Origin: JAPPHA01 sp965242975
Lineage (GTDB): Bacteria; Pseudomonadota; Alphaproteobacteria; Rhodobacterales; Rhodobacteraceae
Direction of reading: 5' to 3'
Length of the DNA: 64,000 nucleotides
Assembly (NCBI GenBank): GCA_965242975.1
Contig: CBDETS010000007.1
Span: 2,294,001 to 2,358,000, forward strand
Positions within the stretch are counted from its first letter, which is position 1. Each line of letters opens with the position of its first letter. The notes below the pieces were generated by a model. It did no database searches. It saw nothing but the letters and a program-made list of their open reading frames with translations, and was not told the DNA's origin. Positions 28,479 to 36,947 of the stretch are shown one piece after another. The translations under genes and the position numbers were made by a program.

Positions 28479-28800
28479 TTACAAAGCGGTCGACCACCGG
28501 TGGACCGTGCAATTTTGTCGAGGGTGATATCAAGTATCTTCACCTTCCAACAGCCGCAAATTGACGTCCAAATGCGTTGAATCGCTGGCTCCGGGAAACC
28601 GTTCCTTTGTTCAGACTGATTGTCTCGCGATGCCCAGTCGGAACAATGGTCGGCCGTCCACAAGAAATCGCTCCGGCCGCGCTTCAGCCGTCGTCCGGCA
28701 TGAACGCAAACCGCGTTCCGGTTTTCTTCCCGCGACCACCGCCCCGTGAAGCACTTGTTGTGCCGATACCGGCATTGCAAGTGGCAATACACGTGTGCCT
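28479..28800. other. Stretch between argE and the ccoO fragment, nothing recognised
   Basis: About 320 bases with no family-like frame on either strand. It lies on the edge of the scrambled region and ends in a large palindrome (separate entry). Confidence 0.4.
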
Positions 28801-28832
28801 TCACATGTTGCGCGCAACATGTGAAGGCACAC
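28793..28832. repeat. 40-bp perfect palindrome
   Basis: The half gtgtgccttcacatgttgcg (28793-28812) is followed immediately by its exact reverse complement (28813-28832), with no spacer. It sits at the point where the ccoO-like reading frame leaves its family, so it is probably a rearrangement product such as a fold-back junction. As RNA it would form a 20-bp stem. Confidence 0.85.
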
Positions 28833-29277
28833 CGGCAACGGCGAGTGCCCGGAGCGCCTGCGGCATCTGGCGGGTCTCCAGCAGTCGGTCCGCCAGGAAG
28901 GCGTAGCCGGGCATGATCGAACCCCCAACGATCGAGCGCGGGTCCCTGAGGTGGGCGACATGCCAGGCATCCGAATACTTGCCGCCGACGCGGGCGAGGT
29001 CGGGCCCGGTCCGTTTCGACCCCCAGAGGAACGGGTGATCGTACATGCTTTCGGCGGCCAGGCTGAAATGGCCATAACGGTCGACGTCGGATTTCAGCGT
29101 GCGGATCATCTGGCTGTGGCAGGCGTAGCACCCTTCGCGCATGTAGATGCCGCGCCCGGCCAGTTCGAGCGGGGTGTAGGGCCGCATGCCTTCGACCTTC
29201 TCAACGGTGTTTTCGATCGTGAACAGCGGCGCGATTTCCACGAGACCGCCGAACGAGGCAACGACACCAAACATCAA
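28801..29277 (-). pseudogene. ccoO: Truncated cbb3 oxidase subunit II (ccoO) fragment
   Basis: The frame contains the core of CcoO, the mono-haem subunit of the cbb3-type cytochrome c oxidase: GGLVEIAPLFTIENTVEKVE, GMRPYTPLELAGR, the haem motif CYACH with SQMIR, YGHFSLAAESMYDHPFLWGS and KRTGPDLARVGGKYSDAWH. The usual N-terminal cytoplasmic end is replaced by unrelated residues (the first possible start is TTG 29277). The C-terminus breaks off inside the palindrome after MPGYAFLADRLLE and a short tail, leaving ~158 of the usual ~240 residues. No ccoN, ccoQ or ccoP is nearby, so this is a displaced fragment. Confidence 0.85.
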
Positions 29278-29680
29278 GTCGTGCTCGGATGTCGCATCGT
29301 CGAGCGTGACGGCGAGGTCCCGGTACCGATCCCGAATTCACTCATTGGTCGCCTCATCCTGATGAGGTATCGTCTCCCGAAACGGGGACCGCGCACGGCG
29401 GCGGCGGCGGTTGCCGCGTCCCGGGGCTCTCGTCACCAGACCCCCTCACGCCAGGCAGAGGTCGCAGAAAGCGCCACCGTCGATGCGGACGGCACGATGA
29501 CCGGCGACCGGCGCAACGTCCGGGCCGACGATGTCCGCCAGAATCGCCGCCAAGCGCCGGGCGCCCGCACGAGCCCGGCCTCGCGGATTCCCTTGGCCAC
29601 GGTCGACAGGCTGGCGGGACGGTCCTCTGCGTCGAGGACAGTGACAATCCTGTGGATGGGCGTGTGCCGCACCATGCAAG
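29278..29680. other. Stretch between the ccoO fragment and the porin duplication
   Basis: About 400 bases without an intact gene. On the minus strand two overlapping short frames (29433-29675 and the frame ending near 29446) could be one small decayed protein with a frameshift (IHRIVTVLDAEDRPASLST ... ADIVGPDVAPVAGH), but I recognise no family. Confidence 0.35.
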
Positions 29681-30078
29681 CTGTAGTTGGTACCGGCGTC
29701 CTTGCGCATTTCCGTCTTTCGCACCGGACGTGCCAAATTCGGCGGAACCGGAAACCGAGACGTCAACAGCCGTCATGCCACCTGGAACCACCGGTGAAGT
29801 TGTCGCGAGGAACACTCGTTTCAGGAATTATTTCTGTTTTGAAGTTTATCTTCATTGTTGGGTCGGACTGAATCCTTCAGTTCCATTTTCGACATTGATC
29901 ATTGCCGGGCTGTAAGAAGTTGTCATGACCCCTCGCCCTTGCGTCGGTCTTTTTTTGGCATCGAACACGGATATTCGACAGTTGTGTGGATCGGTTGGCG
30001 TATCTCCGGTGTTCTGGGAAACCTGGATCGGGGTTCCTTTCCGGTGGGTTGAACGACACAAGTTTGAAAGATGAGCAG

Positions 30079-31155
30079 ATGAAAAAGATACTTGCAGCAA
30101 CGATTGCCCTTGCCCTTGTCGACGGGGCGGCCTCTGCCGACGTCACCATCTCCGGCGATGCCAAGTTCGGTATCAAGTACAACTCCGCGCCCACGGATGA
30201 AAACGGAAGTCCTGTCAAGTCGAAGCTCATGTTCACGCGTGAGATTGGCGTCGATTTCATCGGCTCCGGCACCACCGACGGCGGCCTGAGCTTCGGCGGG
30301 AAGGTCGGGTTCGACACCATCGACGGTGTGGACACGGGAACGGTCTTTGTCAGCGGCGCCTTCGGCACGGTCACCTACGGTCACGACGATGCGGCCGATG
30401 CTCTTGCCGGCGGGATCGCCGATGTCGGCCTGAACGGCCTGGGCGTTGACGACGTTGTCGAGGACATCCGGGGCACGACGGCGAACCAGGCCCGCTACGA
30501 CCTGAGCGCCGGCAACTTCGCCCTGGCGATTTCGGCTGGAAGAAGGGAGCCCAGGCCTGCCACGGCGGGTACTCTTGTTCCACGGACATACGGGCAATTT
30601 GAGGTCAAGAAGAACTCCTACGCGGTCGGCATGAACTTCAGCGCCTCCGGTGCGACGTTCGGCATAGGCTACGACAGCGAAAAGACGGTCAGCGCCGGCA
30701 TCGGCTACAGCACCGGTCAGTTCTCGGCGAACGCCTTCCACGCAAGACGAGGCCAACCCTACTTCAACTATGGCGGCTCTTGGAATCCGGGTCTTGGCAA
30801 CGCCACGTACATCGCGCGCTACTCCGGGCGCGGCTTCGACGTGTCCTACACAATGGGCGCATCGACGCTGACGATGGTCTACGCCAAGACCGATGTGGAC
30901 AACATCCAGCCAGAATTTCGCATACCAACTCGTTTCATTGGCACCACCTTCAGGGGCAAGGGCATTGGCTTCAGTCACGATCTCGGCGGCGGAGCCTCGC
31001 TGGTTGCCGGTTTCGCGAAGGCGTCGAAGAAGACGGTCAAGGATCTGACCTGGAGAGAAATCGGACAGGCGCCAACAGCCGCTCGACGAGAGGATCTCAC
31101 GCCTTTCACCGCCGAAAGGAACGTGGCGAACGTGGGGCTGTCCTTCTCGTTCTGA
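30079..31155 (+). CDS. Outer-membrane porin, copy 1
   Basis: A 358-residue Rhodobacter-type general porin expected to form trimeric 16-stranded barrels. Beta-strand patterns begin right after the signal peptide (ADVTISGDAKFGIKYNS) and continue through FGGKVGFDTIDGVD, GTVTYGHDDAADALAGGIAD, to a C-terminal aromatic residue (NVGLSFSF), the signal for BAM insertion. The signal peptide is odd: it lacks four residues found in copy 2 and has Asp inside the hydrophobic part (ALALVDGAASA), which may weaken export. It shares long identical tracts with copy 2, while surface-loop regions in the second half differ. ATG 30079 begins the MKK signal peptide. Confidence 0.88.
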   Translation: MKKILAATIALALVDGAASADVTISGDAKFGIKYNSAPTDENGSPVKSKLMFTREIGVDFIGSGTTDGGLSFGGKVGFDTIDGVDTGTVFVSGAFGTVTYGHDDAADALAGGIADVGLNGLGVDDVVEDIRGTTANQARYDLSAGNFALAISAGRREPRPATAGTLVPRTYGQFEVKKNSYAVGMNFSASGATFGIGYDSEKTVSAGIGYSTGQFSANAFHARRGQPYFNYGGSWNPGLGNATYIARYSGRGFDVSYTMGASTLTMVYAKTDVDNIQPEFRIPTRFIGTTFRGKGIGFSHDLGGGASLVAGFAKASKKTVKDLTWREIGQAPTAARREDLTPFTAERNVANVGLSFSF

Positions 31156-31181
31156 ACCGGAAGTTCATCGCCATACGGAAG

Positions 31182-31201
31182 GGAGCGGTCTCGGCCGCTC
31201 C
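31182..31201 (+). terminator. Hairpin after porin copy 1
   Basis: Arms ggagcgg (31182-31188) and ccgctcc (31195-31201) with loop tctcgg, followed by TTG and a weak T-rich stretch. It is preserved in the second unit. Confidence 0.5.
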
Positions 31202-31367
31202 TTGCATTTGCACGAGGCGGCAACCGGGATTCCGTCGCCGGAATTTTTCCGGTTTCCTGGGTCGCGGAACCTGTACAGGCAATCGGCCAAGGGCTCGTTG
31301 CGATGCGGGCGAATCGTTTTTTCGCTGAGGGAATCCCCCTGGAATCGATATGTGATTCACTCGCGGC

Positions 31368-31600
31368 ATGGGCACGATCGAGAGCATCCGGCGCTGGTGG
31401 CGCCACCTGGGGACGGAACGCTACCCCGAGGCCCGCAGGTTGCTCATCACTGCCGACTGTGGCGGCTCCAACGGGCATCGCGCCCGGTTGTGGAAGGTCG
31501 AGCTCAGAAGCTCGTACGCGAACTCGGCATCGAGATCAGCGTGTGCCACCTGCTGCCCGGCACGAGCAGTGGACAAGATCGAGCGCAGGCTCTTCTCCTT
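31368..31600 (+). pseudogene. ISAzo13-type transposase remnant A (N-terminal section deleted)
   Basis: After the first codons (MGTIESIRR) the frame jumps straight to the middle of an ISAzo13-family transposase: RWWRHLGTERYPEARRLLIT, ADCGGSNGHRARLWKVEL (the DCGGSNG catalytic-region motif) and, after a frame change, LVRELGIEISVCHLLPGTS. The join coincides with a 17-base identity (tcgagagcatccggcgc) between the start codon region and the internal VESIRR codons, so deletion by recombination between them is likely. A further one-base loss at gtggacaag disrupts the KWNKIE motif; the same loss is in remnant B. Confidence 0.8.
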
Positions 31601-32251
31601 CATATTCCATGTTGACATGTTGACTTTCGATCTGGTTTGGCGTGGATTTCCCGGGTTCATTGGCTTGATTTGCGACAACTCTTCCCACCTTGCTCTGATC
31701 TGGCTGGCGAGGTTCGGAGTTTGCCTGCCTTGTCAGGATTTCATTTCAATCGTTGACACCACCGTCGCTGCCAAGCCGCATACGGAGGACCGGGAACTCT
31801 GCGCTTCGAGTGCCGGATTTCACCAACGTACCACCCGAATTTCATCCAAAACTGTAGTTGGCGCCGACGTCCTTGCGCATTTCCGTCTTTCGCACCGGAC
31901 GTGTCGAATTCGGCGGAACCGGAAACCGGAACGTCAGCAGCCGTCATGCCACCTGGAACCACCGGTGAAGTTGTCGCGAGGAACACTCGTTTCATGATTC
32001 ATTTCTGTTTTGAAGTTTATCTTCATTGTTGGGTCGGACTGAATCCTGTCAGTCCCATTTTCGACATTGATCATTGCCGGGATGTAAGAAGTCGTCATGA
32101 CCCCTCGCCCTTGCGTCGGTCTTTTTTTGGCATCGAACACGGATATTCGACAGTTGTGTGGATCGGTTGGGCGTATCTCCGGTGTTCTGGGAAACCTGGA
32201 TCGGGGTTCCTTTCCGGTGGGTTGAACGACACAAGTTTTGAGGATGAGCAG

Positions 32252-33358
32252 ATGAAAAAGGTTCTTGCTGCAACGACCGCAACCGCTCTTACCCTTGCCC
32301 TTGTCGGCGGGGCGGCCTTCGCCGATGTCACCATCTCCGGCGATGCCAAGTTCGGCGTGAAGTACAACTCCGCGCCCACGGATGAAAACGGAAGTCCTGT
32401 CAAGTCGAAGCTCATGTTCACGCGTGAGATTGGCGTCGACTTCATCGGCTCCGGCACCACCGACGGCGGCCTGAGCTTCGGCGGGAAGGTCGGGTTCGAC
32501 ACCATCGACGGTGTGGACACGGGAACGGTCTTTGTCAGCGGCGCCTTCGGCACGGTCACCTACGGTCACGACGATGCGGCCGATGCTCTTGCCGGCGGGA
32601 TCGCCGATGTCGGCCTGAACGGCCTGGGCGTTGACGACGTTGTCGAGGACATCCGGGGCACGACGGCGAACCAGGCCCGTTATGACCTGAGCGTCGGCAA
32701 CTTCGCCCTGGCGATTTCGGCTGGAAGAAGGGAGCCCAGGCCTGCCACGGCGGGCATGCTTGTTCCACGGACATACGGGCAACTTGAGGTCAAGAAGAAC
32801 TCCTACGCGATCGGGGCGAGTTTCAGCGCCTCCGGTGTGACGTTAGGTCTTGGCCACGACAGTAAGAAGACAACCAGCGTCGGCATCGGCTACAGCTCTG
32901 GTCAGTTCTCGGCGAACGCCTTCCAAGCAAAACGAACCCAACCCTACTTCAACTATGGCAACGGTTGGCAACCGGGCGGTGCAGGCGGAAACGAAGATGA
33001 TATCACGCTCTATGCGGGCTACTCCGGGCGCGGCTTCGACCTGTCCTACACGATGGGCGCATCGACGCTGACGATGGTCTACGCCAAGACCGAAGTGGAC
33101 AACATCCAGCCAAACTTTTTCTTGAGCCGCATTTATTTCACAAGCGCCACCTTCAGGGGCAAGGGCATTGGCTTCAGCCACGATCTCGGCGGCGGAGCCT
33201 CGCTGGTTGCCGGTTTCGCGAAGGTGTCGAAGAAGACTGTCAAGGATTTGACTTGGGTAGAAATCGGACAGGCGCCGTCGGCCGCTCGACGAGAGGATCT
33301 CATGCCTTTCACCGCCGAAAGGAACGTGGCGAACGTGGGGCTGTCCTTCTCGTTCTGA
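32252..33358 (+). CDS. Outer-membrane porin, copy 2
   Basis: A 368-residue porin, paralog of the gene at 30079. The signal peptide is normal (MKKVLAATTATALTLALVGG then AAFA-DV). The first ~200 mature residues are nearly identical to copy 1; then the loop around NYGNGWQPGGAGGNEDDITL and the segment near PNFFLSRIYFTSATF differ clearly from copy 1, while barrel strands are kept. It ends VGLSFSF. This looks like the functional copy, with copy 1 diverging in export signal and loops. Same leader and downstream hairpin as copy 1. Confidence 0.9.
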   Translation: MKKVLAATTATALTLALVGGAAFADVTISGDAKFGVKYNSAPTDENGSPVKSKLMFTREIGVDFIGSGTTDGGLSFGGKVGFDTIDGVDTGTVFVSGAFGTVTYGHDDAADALAGGIADVGLNGLGVDDVVEDIRGTTANQARYDLSVGNFALAISAGRREPRPATAGMLVPRTYGQLEVKKNSYAIGASFSASGVTLGLGHDSKKTTSVGIGYSSGQFSANAFQAKRTQPYFNYGNGWQPGGAGGNEDDITLYAGYSGRGFDLSYTMGASTLTMVYAKTEVDNIQPNFFLSRIYFTSATFRGKGIGFSHDLGGGASLVAGFAKVSKKTVKDLTWVEIGQAPSAARREDLMPFTAERNVANVGLSFSF

Positions 33359-33384
33359 ACCGGAAGTTCATCGCCATACGGAAG

Positions 33385-33404
33385 GGAGCGGTCTCGGCCG
33401 CTCC
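33385..33404 (+). terminator. Hairpin after porin copy 2
   Basis: Same ggagcgg/ccgctcc stem and tctcgg loop as after copy 1. Confidence 0.5.
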
Positions 33405-33570
33405 TTGCGTTTGCACGAAGCGGCAACCGGGATTCCGTCGCCGGAATTCTTCCGGTTTCCTGGGTCGCGGAACCTGTGCAGGCAATCGGCCAAGGGCTCG
33501 TTGCGATGCGGGCGAATCGTTTTTTCGCTGAGGGAATCCCCCTGGAATCGATATGTGATTCACTCGCGGC

Positions 33571-34380
33571 ATGGGCACGATCGAGAGCATCCGGCGCCGG
33601 TTCGCGGCGCTGTCGCCGCCGCATCTGGATGAAAAGAGCCTCCGTCTGCTTGTTGCTTTCGAGACCCTGCCCCTTGGCCATGGCGGTGTGACGCTGGTCT
33701 CGACAGCGACGGGGGTTGCGCGCTCGACCATTTACCGCGGTCTTTCTGAACTCGGGGAGTAACCGGAGCCCTCGGGTCGTGTTCGGCGTCCCGGCGGGGG
33801 CCGCAAGCCTGCGGTCAAGATCCGGGACGGCCTTGAGGAGGCGCTCGATGCGCTGGTGGAGCCGGCGGCGCGCGGAGCCCCCGAGCGTCCGCTGCGGTGG
33901 GTGTCGAAGAGCCTGCGTCACATTTCCGATGCGCTCTCCGACCAGGGTTTCCCGGTGTCCCATACCCTTGTGGGCCGGCTGCTGAAGCGGCAGGGCTACA
34001 CGCTCCAGGGCAACGTGAAGACCCGGGAGGGCACGGGACCATCCGGACCGGGATGCGCAGTTCCACCACATCAACGATCAGGTTGCGACATTTGCGGAGG
34101 CCGGACAGCCGGTGATCTCCGTGGATACCAGAAAGAAGGAACTGGTGGGGGATTCCAGGAATTCAGGCCGTGCGTGGCGTCCGAAAGGGTCCGACGAGGT
34201 CCGCGTCCATGACTTTGCCGACAAGGAACGCGGCAAGGCGATCCCCTACGGGGTCCATGACGTGATCAACAACGTGGGCTGAGTCAATGTCGGGGTCAGT
34301 TCCGACACGGCCGCATTCGCGGTCGAGAGCACCCGTCACGAGCAAGTGGACAAGATCGAGCGCAGGCTCTTCTCCTTCAT
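33571..34380 (+). pseudogene. ISAzo13-type transposase remnant B (central-C-terminal section deleted)
   Basis: The start MGTIESIRRRFAALSPPHLD is followed by EKSLRLLVAFETLPLGHGG, then an in-frame TAA at 33760-33762, then the same frame continues RRPGGGRKPAVKIRDGLEEA and LRWVSKSLRHISDALSDQG. A frameshift near 34035 moves to DAQFHHINDQVATFAEAGQP, VISVDT, KKELVGDS, VHDFADKERGKAIPYGVHDV, and a stop near 34280, then AFAVES. There it jumps to the KWNKIE-like end (gtggacaagatcgag), losing the DCGGSNG section that remnant A keeps. The element is dead in both units. Confidence 0.8.
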
Positions 34381-34626
34381 ATCCCATGTTGACATGTTGA
34401 CTTTCGATCTGGTTTGGCGTGGATTTTCCGGGTTCATTGGCTTGGTTTGCGACAACTCTTCCCACCTTGCTTTGATTTGGCTGGTGAAGTTCGGGAATTG
34501 CCTGCCTTGTCAGGATTTCATTTCAATCGTTGACATCACTTCGCTGCCAAGCCGCATACGGAGGACCGGGAACTCTGCGCTTCGAGTGCCGGATTTCACC
34601 AACGTACCACCCGAATTTCATCCAAA

Positions 34627-35046
34627 GTAGCCACCCGGAGCGAAGCGAAGCGATCAAGCTGAATTCGGCAAGCAGATCTCCTCTTCTGTTCCCGGCTCGA
34701 GGTTACCGGTACCAAAGATCCTGGACATGCACCGTCGGTTCGAACTGAGCAGGGATTGAGCATTCGGGTTCAAGGACCAAGCCAGAACAGTGTTCACAAT
34801 GTGCGTTGTTCTTTTTTGGGAGCCGCACGCCAAACAGATAGACGCGCAAAGGCGCTGCAACAAGGCCCACCTCCGTCTGCCGCAATCCGCAGACAGTCCC
34901 TCAATTCTCTGTCCGCATGCCGGAGCGGTCACGCATCAAAGGTGAGGAAGATTGAACTCGCCAAAGTTGGGTCGCGCGCCCGTCAGTGTCCTTTCCGGAG
35001 TCCCGCCCGGCGTTGGCCGGTCGTGCTCCTGCAACCCGATCGCCGG
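34627..35046. other. Intergenic stretch after the duplication
   Basis: About 420 bases between the end of duplication unit 2 and the 3' end of the minus-strand ABC operon. No gene or RNA recognised. Confidence 0.4.
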
Positions 35047-36132
35047 CTATCCGAGCAACAGAATGGAGTCGGCGCTCCAACCAATTCGGGCGCGTGCTCC
35101 TGGCTCCAGCACCTTCCGGCCCGCTGTATTCCGCATCGAAATCGAAACCTGCCTTTCGGTGCCATCGAGCCTCACGCCATAGTGAGTCATGTCTCCGAAA
35201 TACTCGACCTCCTCGACCGTCCCGACGGCTTCCCTTTCGGCTCCTGCATCATCATCAAACAGGATGGTCAGCATTTCGGGACGTACACCCGCGGTCATGT
35301 GGGAGCGAAACCCTCCCGGTGCCTGGGCTTCCGGCACCACGGCCCTGCCCAGACCGGAAACGTCGATCTCGTAACCATCGGAGCGCTCAGCCAAGATCCG
35401 GGCATCAAGGAAACTCATAACACCGATGAAGCCCGCGACGTTCCGATTGACCGGTCGACAATACAGTTCCTGCGGAGCAGCCAGCTGGGCAATTTTCCCG
35501 TCAAACATGACCGCAATTCGGTCGGACATGGTCAGCGCCTCTTCCTGGTCGTGGGTGACCAGAACGAAGGTGATCCCGATGGCTCGCTGGAGATGCCTGA
35601 TTTCCGACTGCATCTGTTCCCGCAGTTTCTTGTCAAGCGCAGAAAGAGGTTCGTCGAGCAACAGGACCTTCGGCTTGAGCACAAGCGCACGGGCGAGCGC
35701 AACTCTTTGACGCTGTCCGCCCGACAATTCGTGGGCGTGACGGACGCCGTAACCCCCAAGTCCGACCATTTCCAGGGCCTCGCCAACGCGCCGCTCGATC
35801 TCCTGACGGTCCAGTTTCTTGACCCGCAGTCCGTATGAGACATTCTCGACGACGTTCATGTGCGGGAACACGGCGTAGTTCTGAAAGACCATGTTTGTCG
35901 GACGCCGATTGGCCGGAACTCCATCCATCGGGTTCCCGTCGATCAGGATTTCACCGCCCGTCGGATCCTCGAATCCCGCGATCACCCGCAGCAGGGTCGT
36001 CTTGCCACAACCGGACGGACCCAGCAGCGAAAAGAATTCCCCGGCATGCACGTCGGCGGTTATACCCTCCAGGGCCCTGACGTTCCCGAAATACTTCTCG
36101 ACGGCCGTCAGCCTGATGATCGGCTCAGTCAA
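35047..36132 (-). CDS. Polyamine-type ABC transporter ATPase (PotA-like)
   Basis: A 361-residue importer ATPase with Walker A (GPSGCGKTTLLRVIAGFE), Q-loop (VFQNYAVFPHMNV), signature (LSGGQRQRVALARAL), Walker B (VLLLDEPLSALD) and, after ~residue 235, a C-terminal TOBE-type regulatory domain (GVRPEMLTILFDDD). This architecture is the spermidine/putrescine (PotA) class, but relatives import other amines. TTG 36132 is preceded by gggagga at proper spacing and overlaps the stop of the upstream permease, so coupling is clear. It is the last gene of the operon. Confidence 0.9.
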   Translation of the reverse strand: MTEPIIRLTAVEKYFGNVRALEGITADVHAGEFFSLLGPSGCGKTTLLRVIAGFEDPTGGEILIDGNPMDGVPANRRPTNMVFQNYAVFPHMNVVENVSYGLRVKKLDRQEIERRVGEALEMVGLGGYGVRHAHELSGGQRQRVALARALVLKPKVLLLDEPLSALDKKLREQMQSEIRHLQRAIGITFVLVTHDQEEALTMSDRIAVMFDGKIAQLAAPQELYCRPVNRNVAGFIGVMSFLDARILAERSDGYEIDVSGLGRAVVPEAQAPGGFRSHMTAGVRPEMLTILFDDDAGAEREAVGTVEEVEYFGDMTHYGVRLDGTERQVSISMRNTAGRKVLEPGARARIGWSADSILLLG

Positions 36133-36947
36133 AGAAATCCTCCCGAATTCTCGATTCCCGTGCGCCGTGCGCCCCGCCGCCGGAAGTATTCCGCCGTTAT
36201 CAGCAGCGTCAGCGACACCAGAAGAAGTATGGTCCCGAGTGCCATCACGCTTGGCAGCCTCTGCGGGAACCTCAGCAGTCCCCAGATGTAGACCGGCAAT
36301 GTTGCCTCCGTCCCCGACAGGAAGAACGCGATGATGAATTCGTCCAGCGAAATCGTGAATGAAACCAGCAGGCTGGAAATGATTCCAGGGGTTACCAGCG
36401 GCAAGGTGATCAGCAGGAATGTTGCCAACCTGCTACGCCCGAGATCCAGCGACGCCTCCTCGAGGCTCTTGTCGAGTCCCTGGAAGGACGCACTCAGAAT
36501 GGCGATGCAAAAAGGCGTGCAAATCAGCACATGCCCGAGAACAATGCTCCAAAGAGACAGGCTCAATCCAATTTGAAGGATGACGACGAGCAGGGAAACA
36601 CCGACGATGATTTCCGGCAACACCAAGGGCAACATGACAAATCCCATGATGCCCCGCTTGCCCGGGAAACGATACCTCGTGGACGCCCGGGCGGCGAATG
36701 TTCCCAGGAAGGTCGAGAGGACCGCCGTGGTTACGGCGATCAGCAGGCTGTTCCCCGTCGCGTCAAAAAGCGCGTCCGTGCTCCACAGCAGCAGAAACCA
36801 GTCAAAGGTGAATCCGCTGAGCGGGAACGCGACAATCTTGCTCGAGTTGAACGCGAAAACCGGCAGTAGGACCGCGGGCGCGTACAGAAACACGAGGAAA
36901 AACGCCGTATAGACGTACAGCCAGGACAAGCCGCGTGTCGCTCTCAC
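36129..36947 (-). CDS. Polyamine-type ABC transporter permease (PotC-like)
   Basis: A 272-residue inner-membrane permease with six predicted helices, beginning GLSWLYVYTAFFLVFLYAPA. The coupling-loop EAA motif is LDKSLEEASLDLGRSRLATF. I chose GTG 36947 because gggagggag lies directly upstream and the GTGA overlaps the previous gene's stop; the longer frame from 36983 is less likely. Confidence 0.9.
   Translation of the reverse strand: MRATRGLSWLYVYTAFFLVFLYAPAVLLPVFAFNSSKIVAFPLSGFTFDWFLLLWSTDALFDATGNSLLIAVTTAVLSTFLGTFAARASTRYRFPGKRGIMGFVMLPLVLPEIIVGVSLLVVILQIGLSLSLWSIVLGHVLICTPFCIAILSASFQGLDKSLEEASLDLGRSRLATFLLITLPLVTPGIISSLLVSFTISLDEFIIAFFLSGTEATLPVYIWGLLRFPQRLPSVMALGTILLLVSLTLLITAEYFRRRGARRTGIENSGGFL

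Larger units (their letters stand above)
29681..31850. repeat. Tandem duplication, unit 1 (porin plus transposase remnant)
   Basis: The block beginning ctgtagttgg at 29681 is repeated, highly similar, from 31852. The shared order is a ~390-base leader with the same direct sequence blocks, a porin gene, the hairpin after it, the start of an ISAzo13-type transposase, and a ~280-base end block (31568-31850, matched by ~34343-34626). Unit 1 lacks an internal part of the transposase that unit 2 keeps. Confidence 0.9.
31852..34626. repeat. Tandem duplication, unit 2 (porin plus transposase remnant)
   Basis: The second copy of the block described at 29681-31850. It is about 600 bases longer because it keeps the N-terminal two-thirds of the transposase, while it has lost the section that unit 1 keeps. 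The units abut with one base between them. Confidence 0.9.

Noticed and set aside
28226..29131. 301-residue minus-strand open frame across argE, the palindrome and ccoO
   Set aside because: It runs in a different frame from both recognisable proteins and gives no coherent sequence.
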